Origin: an uncultured Porphyromonadaceae bacterium
GTDB lineage: Bacteria > Bacteroidota > Bacteroidia > Bacteroidales > Muribaculaceae
Length of the DNA stretch: 5,021 nt
Reading direction: 5' to 3'
NCBI GenBank assembly: GCA_900550025.1
Contig: URQP01000133.1
Span: 1-5,021 of the forward strand
In this document: positions 1 to 5,021 of the stretch, one piece after another
Numbering within the stretch: the first letter of the stretch is position 1
Layout: each line of letters opens with the position of its first letter
Translations under genes and position numbers: made by a program
Notes under the pieces: generated by a model
The model's database searches: none
What the model was told of the DNA's origin: nothing
The model's input: the letters and a program-made list of their open reading frames with translations, nothing else

Positions 1-256
1 TCGCAGCCATAATCAGCCGGTGCGTATGGTGGGGACTGACAAATGTTTCATAACGTCGCAGAACCATGGATTTGCGGTCGACAATGGTACTCTTCCCGCT
101 GATTGGGAACCGTTGTTCATTAATATGAACGACGGAACGAACGAGGGCATACGCCACAAGCAGAAGCCTTTCTTTTCGGCGCAGTTCCACCCGGAGGCTT
201 GCGGCGGGCCGCTTGATACGGATTTTATTTTTGACGATTTTATTAACATGTTGTAA
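1..256 (+). CDS. carA: Carbamoyl-phosphate synthase small (glutaminase) subunit, C-terminal part
   Basis: This is the 3' end of carA. The reading frame is open from base 2 and ends at TAA (254-256), leaving about 84 residues. CarA is a class I glutamine amidotransferase that hydrolyses glutamine and channels ammonia to CarB in the cytoplasm. Two hallmarks are visible. One is the SQNHGFAVD block at about bases 56-82, typical of CarA just before the active-site end. The other is the FHPE motif, with His at 188-190 and Glu at 194-196, which are the His and Glu of the Cys-His-Glu triad. The nucleophilic Cys lies upstream, outside the window. The short tail after HPE, a GGP turn followed by an FIFDDF helix, is the normal end of the protein. 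The GTG at base 20 is internal and not a start. carB follows after 16 bases, so the subunits are almost certainly cotranscribed. Identification is firm; only the 5' part is missing. Confidence 0.95.
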   Translation, partial: RSHNQPVRMVGTDKCFITSQNHGFAVDNGTLPADWEPLFINMNDGTNEGIRHKQKPFFSAQFHPEACGGPLDTDFIFDDFINML

Positions 257-272
257 TATTAAGATTTGAGAG

Positions 273-3200
273 ATGGCGTGTTCAGATAAGATGGATGTGA
301 AGAAAGTGTTGCTGCTTGGCTCCGGTGCATTGAAAATCGGTGAGGCAGGAGAGTTCGACTATTCAGGCTCGCAGGCCTTGAAAGCGTTGAAGGAAGAAGG
401 TATCGAGACCGTCTTGATTAATCCTAATATTGCCACAGTGCAGACTTCGGAAGGTTTTGCCGATAAGATATATTTCTTGCCTGTTACCGCATATTTTGTG
501 GAGAAGGTCATAGCGAAGGAGCGTCCGCAGGGCATTTTGCTGGCTTTCGGCGGTCAGACGGCGCTGAATTGCGGTGTGGAGCTTTACCAGTCGGGGGTGC
601 TTGCCAAGTATGACGTGAAGGTGCTGGGCACTCCGGTGCAGGCGATTATGGATACCGAGGACCGTGAGCTTTTTGTAAAGAAACTCGACGAGATAGATAT
701 AAAGACTATTAAAAGTGAGGCTGTATCGACAATAGAGGATGCCATACAGGCCGCCGACGAGCTTGGCTATCCGGTGATAGTGCGCGCCGCGTATGCTTTG
801 GGCGGGTTGGGCAGCGGTTTCTGTGACAACCGCGAGCAGCTTGTGGCGTTGACTGAAAAAGCTTTGTCGTTCTCGCCGCAGGTATTGGTGGAGAAGTCGT
901 TGAAGGGTTGGAAGGAGGTTGAGTATGAGGTCGTACGCGACCGCTTCGACAACTGTATCACGGTCTGCAACATGGAAAATTTCGACCCGCTTGGAATCCA
1001 TACGGGAGAGAGCGTTGTTGTGGCTCCGTCGCAGACACTCTCGAACGATGACTACCATTTGCTGCGCAAGCTTGCCATAAAAATCATACGTCATATCGGA
1101 ATCGTGGGCGAATGCAACGTGCAGTATGCCTACGACCCGTCGTCGATGGACTACCGTGTCATTGAGGTCAACGCCAGATTGAGCCGCAGCTCTGCTTTGG
1201 CATCGAAGGCCACCGGTTATCCGTTGGCGTTCATTGCGGCAAAGTTGGGATTGGGTTATGGTTTGTTTGATTTGAAGAATACGGTTACCAAGGTTACTTC
1301 GGCGTTCTTCGAGCCGGCTTTGGATTATGTCGTATGTAAAATACCGCGTTGGGATTTGGGCAAGTTCCACGGCGTGAAGAAAGAAATCGGCTCGTCGATG
1401 AAATCCGTCGGCGAGGTGATGGCCATCGGTCGTACCTTCGAGGAGGCCATACAGAAGGGCTTGCGTATGATTGGCCAAGGGATGCACGGATTCATCGAGA
1501 ACAAAGAAGTTTCCGTCCCCGACATAGACAAGGCTTTGAAAGAACCGACCGACAAGCGTATTTTCGTAATAGAGTCGGCTTTCCGTAAGGGATATAGCGT
1601 CGACAAGGTGCATGAGCTGACGAAAATCGACAAATGGTTCTTGGAGAAGCTGTATAACCTTATTGTCACGGCAAAGGAGCTTGAGTCGTACAATGCGTTG
1701 GAGGATGTCCCCCTGCCGCTTATCCGTCTGGCCAAGGAGCAAGGTTTCTCCGATTTCCAGATTGCGCGCGCTGTCTTGAAATCTGAAATGGGTGATACTG
1801 AGGCGGCTAACCGCAAAGTGCGTGCCATAAGGAAGAAAAACGGAATATTGCCTGTCGTCAAGCAGATTGACACGCTTGGCGCGGAATACCCGGCAATGAC
1901 CAACTATCTGTACCTTACATATAACGGTGCGGAAAATGATATAGATTATGAGCGCGACGGGAAGTCGGTAATCGTGCTTGGCAGCGGGGCATACCGCATC
2001 GGAAGTTCCGTGGAGTTCGACTGGTGCAGTGTCAACGCGCTGCTCACGGTGAAGAAAGAAGGATGGCGCTCTGTAATGATAAACTATAATCCGGAGACAG
2101 TCTCCACCGACTATGATATGTGCGACCGCTTGTATTTCGACGAGTTGACCTACGAGCGCGTGATGGACATAATAGATATGGAGACTCCCCACGGTGTGAT
2201 TCTTTCCACCGGAGGCCAGATACCTAACAACCTTGCGACACGCTTGGATGAGGACGGCGTGAATATTCTCGGTACTACAGCCAAGAGCATCGACAATGCC
2301 GAGGACCGACATAAGTTCTCTTCGATGTTGGACGATTTGGGAATCGACCAGCCGCGTTGGCGCGAGTTGACATCGATGTCCGACATTCACGAATTTGTCG
2401 ACGAGGTGGGCTATCCGGTGCTTGTGCGTCCGTCGTATGTGCTTTCCGGCGCGGCTATGAACGTTTGTTCCAACGACGAGCAGCTTGAGCGTTTCTTGAA
2501 ATTGGCTGCCAATGTGTCGAAGCAGCATCCGGTAGTGGTGACGGAGTTCATAGAGCATGCCAAGGAGATAGAGATGGATGCTGTCGCCCAAAACGGCGAA
2601 ATCAAGGTATATGCCATTTCGGAGCATGTGGAGTTCGCCGGGGTTCATTCGGGCGACGCTACAATCCAGTTCCCGCCTCAGAAATTATATGTGGAGACGG
2701 TAAGGCGTATTAAGAAGATTTCGAGCCAGATAGCCAAGGCGTTGAACATATCTGGGCCGTTCAACATCCAGTATCTTGCCAAGAACAATGATATTAAGGT
2801 GATTGAATGCAATTTGCGGGCTTCACGCAGTTTCCCGTTTGTATCTAAGGTGTTGAAATTGAATTTCATCGACCTTGCTACGCGCGTGATGCTCGGTATT
2901 CCGGTCGAGAAGCCTAACAAGAGTGCTTTCGATTTGGACTATGTCGGGATAAAGGCTTCGCAGTTCTCGTTCTCGCGCCTTCAGGGTGCCGACCCTGTCC
3001 TTGGTGTGGATATGTCGTCGACCGGCGAGGTAGGGTGTATCGGTAACGACACCTCCGAGGCTATTCTCAAGTCGATGCTTTCCGTAGGCTATAAATTCCC
3101 GAAGAAGGCGGTGCTTCTGAGCACGGGTTCTGCACGGCAGAAAGCCGATATGCTCGATGCCGCAGCTTTGCTTTACGAGAAAGGCTATAAGCTCTATGCT

Positions 3201-3506
3201 ACGGCAGGCACTTATAAATATCTGACGGAAAACAATATCCCGGCCATCCGTGTCTATTGGCCGAGCGAGGAGGGATGCCAGCCGCAGGCTTTGGACATGT
3301 TGCACAACAAGGAAATAGATTTGGTTGTCAACATACCTAAGAATCTTACGAGTCAGGAACTAAGCAACGGTTATAAGATACGCCGTGCGGCAATCGACCT
3401 GAATATTCCGCTTATCACCAACGCCCGTCTGGCATCGGCTTTTGTCGATGCGATAAGCAAGTATTCTATCGACGATATTGAAATAAAATCTTGGGACGAA
3501 TATTAG
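273..3506 (+). CDS. carB: Carbamoyl-phosphate synthase large subunit, complete
   Basis: CarB makes carbamoyl phosphate from bicarbonate, ammonia (from CarA) and two ATP, for pyrimidine and arginine synthesis. The 1077 residues match the usual length (about 1073 in E. coli) and show the duplicated layout. The carboxyphosphate half is about residues 8-400, with GSG at 16-18 and ATP-grasp residues R131, R171, E217, Q284, E298, N300 and R302. The oligomerisation region is about 401-560. The carbamoyl-phosphate half is about 565-935, with GSG at 570-572, R679, R719, E765, Q833, E845, N847 and R849. The MGS-like allosteric domain is about 940-1077. No catalytic residue I checked is missing. The wording is closer to eukaryotic CPS I/CAD than to E. 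coli CarB, for example GEAGEFDYSGSQ, KIPRWDLGKF, SGAAMNV and WPSEEG. ATG 273 is chosen because it follows carA closely; ATG 291 (MDVKKVLLLGSG) is a real alternative and fits the family's short N terminus. Neither has a good Shine-Dalgarno sequence, as is normal in Bacteroidota. Confidence 0.98.
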   Translation: MACSDKMDVKKVLLLGSGALKIGEAGEFDYSGSQALKALKEEGIETVLINPNIATVQTSEGFADKIYFLPVTAYFVEKVIAKERPQGILLAFGGQTALNCGVELYQSGVLAKYDVKVLGTPVQAIMDTEDRELFVKKLDEIDIKTIKSEAVSTIEDAIQAADELGYPVIVRAAYALGGLGSGFCDNREQLVALTEKALSFSPQVLVEKSLKGWKEVEYEVVRDRFDNCITVCNMENFDPLGIHTGESVVVAPSQTLSNDDYHLLRKLAIKIIRHIGIVGECNVQYAYDPSSMDYRVIEVNARLSRSSALASKATGYPLAFIAAKLGLGYGLFDLKNTVTKVTSAFFEPALDYVVCKIPRWDLGKFHGVKKEIGSSMKSVGEVMAIGRTFEEAIQKGLRMIGQGMHGFIENKEVSVPDIDKALKEPTDKRIFVIESAFRKGYSVDKVHELTKIDKWFLEKLYNLIVTAKELESYNALEDVPLPLIRLAKEQGFSDFQIARAVLKSEMGDTEAANRKVRAIRKKNGILPVVKQIDTLGAEYPAMTNYLYLTYNGAENDIDYERDGKSVIVLGSGAYRIGSSVEFDWCSVNALLTVKKEGWRSVMINYNPETVSTDYDMCDRLYFDELTYERVMDIIDMETPHGVILSTGGQIPNNLATRLDEDGVNILGTTAKSIDNAEDRHKFSSMLDDLGIDQPRWRELTSMSDIHEFVDEVGYPVLVRPSYVLSGAAMNVCSNDEQLERFLKLAANVSKQHPVVVTEFIEHAKEIEMDAVAQNGEIKVYAISEHVEFAGVHSGDATIQFPPQKLYVETVRRIKKISSQIAKALNISGPFNIQYLAKNNDIKVIECNLRASRSFPFVSKVLKLNFIDLATRVMLGIPVEKPNKSAFDLDYVGIKASQFSFSRLQGADPVLGVDMSSTGEVGCIGNDTSEAILKSMLSVGYKFPKKAVLLSTGSARQKADMLDAAALLYEKGYKLYATAGTYKYLTENNIPAIRVYWPSEEGCQPQALDMLHNKEIDLVVNIPKNLTSQELSNGYKIRRAAIDLNIPLITNARLASAFVDAISKYSIDDIEIKSWDEY

Positions 3507-3517
3507 AAAAAGTGGTT

Positions 3518-4720
3518 ATGAATAAATTATCATTGATTTTGTGTGCGGCGGCGTTGTCGCCGCAGGTTGCGGTCTCGGCCGCTGCTAAGGACAAGGCGCA
3601 GGACACTGCGTTCGTATTTACCGATGTCAAGGTTAACCCTACTACATCTGTTAAGGACCAGAACAAGTCGGGGACGTGCTGGAGCTTTTCCGGATTGTCC
3701 TTCTTGGAAGACGAACTGTTGAAAAAAGGTAAGGGCGAGTACGACTTGTCGGAAATGTATGTGGCAAGGCAGTGCTACATAGACAAGGCTATAAATTTTG
3801 TCCGCTATTATGGCAAGACCAATTTCGGTGAGGGTGGCGGATTGCTCGACATTCCGTATGTATATAATAAATACGGAATGATGCCAGAGTCAGCATACGA
3901 CGGACTTGAATATGGCGAGGAGAAGCACGACCATGGCGAATTGGCAGCCGTGCTTACAGCTTATCTCAACGAGATTGTGAAGAATCCGAACAAGAAGCTC
4001 TCTACTGCGTGGCTTAAGGGCTACATCGGCATTCTCGACGCTTATCTTGGCGAGGTGCCGGAAACTTTCGAGTATGACGGCAAGACTTATACTCCGAGGT
4101 CGTTTGCAGATGAGCTTGGTTTGGATATGAACGATTATTTGCCTGTCACTTCTTTCACGCATCACGAGTTTTATAAGCCGTTTGTGCTTGAAGTGCCTGA
4201 CAATTGGGATCACGGCTTGTACTACAACGTCCCGATGGAGGAACTGCTCCAGATTGTCGACAATGCCATCGACAAGGGCTATACCGTGCTTTGGGCTGCC
4301 GACGTGAGCGAGAAAGGCTTCAAGTGGTACGACGGTGTCGCCCTGATGCCGAAAGTCGACCGTAAGAAAAGTATGGAAGGCACTGAACTCGACCGTTGGG
4401 TGAAGTTGAAGGATTCAGAGAAAGAGGATAAGATGTACGACTTCAAAGGTCCGGTTGAGGAAATCACAGTTACTCAGGAGAGCCGCCAGAAAGGTTTCGA
4501 CAACTACGAGACTACCGATGACCACGGTATGGTGATTGTCGGCAAGGCTGTAGACCAGAAAGGCAATAAGTACTTCAAGGTGAAGAACTCTTGGGATTCC
4601 GAACAGGTTTACGACGGCTATTTCTATATTTCGATGCCGTATTTCCTTGCAAAGACTATGAGCATAATGGTCAATAAGGACGGCGTTCCCGCCGGAATCC
4701 TCCAGAAACTCGATTTGTAA
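3518..4720 (+). CDS. Secreted C1B-family cysteine peptidase (bleomycin hydrolase/PepC-like)
   Basis: This is a 400-residue papain-fold peptidase of the bleomycin hydrolase/aminopeptidase C family. The full active site is visible: oxyanion Gln48 in DQNKSGTCW, nucleophile Cys54, His336 in DDHGMVIVG and Asn357 in KNSWD. The EGGG...DIPYVYNKYGMMPE segment (about residues 106-128) matches the conserved EGG...KYG(V/M)(V/M)P stretch of the family. Residues 1-21 look like a Sec signal peptide: Lys3, a hydrophobic core LSLILCAAAL, and a likely cut after about VSA. The Cys at 9 lacks a proper lipobox, so a lipoprotein is unlikely. The site of action is therefore predicted to be the periplasm or outside, unlike the cytoplasmic PepC of lactic acid bacteria. 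The protein ends only 43 residues after Asn357, before the usual C-terminal arm. ATG 3518 is chosen because it begins the signal peptide; the frame opens with TTG at 3491, which overlaps carB and would spoil it. It lies 11 bases after carB and probably shares its transcript. The substrate is unknown. Confidence 0.9.
   Translation: MNKLSLILCAAALSPQVAVSAAAKDKAQDTAFVFTDVKVNPTTSVKDQNKSGTCWSFSGLSFLEDELLKKGKGEYDLSEMYVARQCYIDKAINFVRYYGKTNFGEGGGLLDIPYVYNKYGMMPESAYDGLEYGEEKHDHGELAAVLTAYLNEIVKNPNKKLSTAWLKGYIGILDAYLGEVPETFEYDGKTYTPRSFADELGLDMNDYLPVTSFTHHEFYKPFVLEVPDNWDHGLYYNVPMEELLQIVDNAIDKGYTVLWAADVSEKGFKWYDGVALMPKVDRKKSMEGTELDRWVKLKDSEKEDKMYDFKGPVEEITVTQESRQKGFDNYETTDDHGMVIVGKAVDQKGNKYFKVKNSWDSEQVYDGYFYISMPYFLAKTMSIMVNKDGVPAGILQKLDL
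3850..3880. repeat. Perfect 10-bp inverted repeat inside the peptidase gene
   Basis: The arms CATTCCGTAT (3850-3859) and ATACGGAATG (3871-3880) are exact reverse complements around an 11-base A/T-rich loop. The element lies in the coding sequence for DIPYVYNKYGM, a conserved part of the protein. No T-run follows on either strand, so it is not a terminator. It may be a chance result of the codons used for similar residues (IPY / KYGM), or a modest mRNA hairpin. Confidence 0.55.
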
Positions 4721-4748
4721 ATTGCCGCAGGCAGTTGTAAGATTATGG

Positions 4749-4798
4749 ATATGTCCCAATTTCAACCTCTGAGGGTTGATTTTGGGACATATGTTTTT
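4749..4798 (+). terminator. Rho-independent terminator of the carA-carB-peptidase unit
   Basis: It starts 28 bases after the peptidase stop. The outer stem is 11 perfect pairs (ATATGTCCCAA at 4749-4759 with 4782-4792). Next come a 2x2 T/T internal mismatch, an inner 6-bp stem (TCAACC 4762-4767 with GGTTGA 4774-4779) and a loop of 6. Five T's follow at 4794-4798, then ATTAT. The minus-strand side has no T-run, so it works in the plus direction only. This marks the end of the plus-strand transcription unit. Confidence 0.85.
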
Positions 4799-4833
4799 AT
4801 TATGCGAGTTCCGGATAATTTCTGGTTACGGTA

Positions 4834-4847
4834 GTGCTAATTAGCAC
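4834..4847. other. Perfect 14-base palindrome between two convergent terminators
   Basis: GTGCTAATTAGCAC is its own reverse complement (7-base half-sites with no spacer). It sits in the gap between the plus-strand terminator and the dnaK-side hairpin, away from any visible promoter. As DNA it could be a site for a dimeric protein; as RNA it would form only a short stem (GTGC/GCAC around six A/T bases). No role can be assigned from the sequence. Confidence 0.5.
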
Positions 4848-4857
4848 ACAAGGCCTC

Positions 4858-4908
4858 ATAAACGCAAAAAGCGTGCAACCCATTGAGCTGCACGCTTTTT
4901 GCGTTTAT
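4858..4908 (-). terminator. Strong terminator of dnaK, able to act in both directions
   Basis: Bases 4858-4877 and 4889-4908 are a perfect 20-bp inverted repeat. The core GCGTGCA/TGCACGC is flanked by A5 (4866-4870) and T5 (4896-4900), so RNA from either strand has a GC stem followed by U5: the classic bidirectional form. In the minus-strand RNA the 11-base loop can pair further (G-U, C-G, U-G, C-G) to leave an AAU triloop. In the plus-strand RNA the same positions give A/C mismatches. The hairpin begins 22 bases after the dnaK stop, so it chiefly serves dnaK while also catching read-through from the plus strand. Confidence 0.88.
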
Positions 4909-4930
4909 AGTATGTTTTTACTTATCTGAA

Positions 4931-5021
4931 TCATTTCACCTCCTCGAAGTCGGCGTCTTGGACGTTGTTGCCGTTCTGGTTGTTGGCGTTGCCATTGTTT
5001 GCCGCTCCGGCGTTGGGGTTG
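4931..5021 (-). CDS. dnaK: Chaperone DnaK (Hsp70), extreme C-terminal tail
   Basis: Read on the minus strand, the last 29 codons end in VQDADFEEVK followed by TGA (complement of 4931-4933). The DADFEEVK ending is the conserved C-terminal motif of bacterial DnaK. It is preceded here by a low-complexity, disordered tail rich in Asn, Gly, Ala and Gln (for example NNGNANNQNGNN), as is usual before that motif. DnaK is the cytoplasmic ATP-dependent Hsp70 that works with DnaJ and GrpE. Only the tail is in the window; the ATPase and substrate domains lie beyond base 5021. The gene converges on the carA-carB-peptidase unit, and a strong hairpin follows its stop. The call rests on the short terminal motif and tail composition. 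Confidence 0.87.
   Translation of the reverse strand, partial: NPNAGAANNGNANNQNGNNVQDADFEEVK

Noticed and set aside
363..2648. A 761-codon open frame antisense to carB on the minus strand
   Set aside because: It uses the same codon boundaries as carB, so it stays open only because carB has no TTA, CTA or TCA codons between 366 and 2648. This is a codon-choice effect; the translation resembles no protein family I know and has no upstream signals. The smaller antisense frame at 2823-3305 has the same character.
3441..3470. Possible Bacteroidota promoter (TTTG, then TATTCTAT about 18 bases on) ahead of the peptidase
   Set aside because: The -7 element matches TAnnTTTG poorly, and the site lies in coding sequence that explains it. 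It is not strong enough to list.
3518..3547. Lipoprotein signal for the peptidase, with Cys9 as the lipidated residue
   Set aside because: The residue before Cys is Leu rather than Gly, Ala or Ser, and the Cys is too close to the start. An ordinary signal peptide with a cut near residue 21 fits better.
3890..4765. Minus-strand open frames antisense to the peptidase gene (3890-4213, 4279-4467, 4415-4765)
   Set aside because: They overlap a clearly real gene with an intact active site, show no recognisable motif, and the last one runs into the terminator.
4811..4825. Imperfect inverted repeat CCGGA / TCTGG in the intergenic region
   Set aside because: Only a 5-bp stem with one G-T pair, and no T-run after it; likely chance.
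4721..4930. Search of the intergenic region for a small RNA, tRNA, CRISPR repeat or mobile element end
   Set aside because: Apart from two terminator hairpins and one palindrome, nothing structured or repeated is visible: no tRNA-like arms, no repeated spacer units and no target-site duplication.

Overview
The window looks like ordinary chromosomal DNA from a member of the Bacteroidales (Bacteroidota). The basis is the form of the carbamoyl-phosphate synthase subunits, a DnaK tail ending DADFEEVK, start codons without a clear Shine-Dalgarno sequence, and a secreted bleomycin-hydrolase-type peptidase. Base composition looks roughly balanced. The family or genus cannot be fixed from sequence alone.

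Layout. Bases 1-256 hold the 3' end of carA (+), the glutaminase subunit of carbamoyl-phosphate synthase. A 16-base gap leads to a complete carB (273-3506, +), the large synthetase subunit of 1077 residues. Eleven bases later comes a complete gene for a secreted papain-fold peptidase of the C1B (bleomycin hydrolase/PepC) family (3518-4720, +). The three genes are closely spaced on one strand and look like one transcription unit, closed by a rho-independent terminator at 4749-4798. The 210-base region 4721-4930 has no gene. It holds that terminator, a perfect 14-base palindrome at 4834-4847, and a very strong hairpin at 4858-4908 that can act in both directions but folds better in the minus-strand RNA. 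Facing this unit, the last 29 codons of dnaK run on the minus strand (4931-5021), so the two units converge.

Function. CarA releases ammonia from glutamine and passes it to CarB, which uses two ATP and bicarbonate to make carbamoyl phosphate for pyrimidine and arginine synthesis. The peptidase has no evident metabolic link to this step and is predicted to act outside the cytoplasm.

I see no previously undescribed system such as a defence locus, mobile element, CRISPR array or RNA gene. The observations most worth a second look are: (i) CarB reads like the eukaryotic CPS I/CAD type, with the E. coli ornithine-site residues replaced and a CPS I-like effector pocket; and (ii) the peptidase stops before the C-terminal arm that makes its relatives aminopeptidases, so it may be an endopeptidase.
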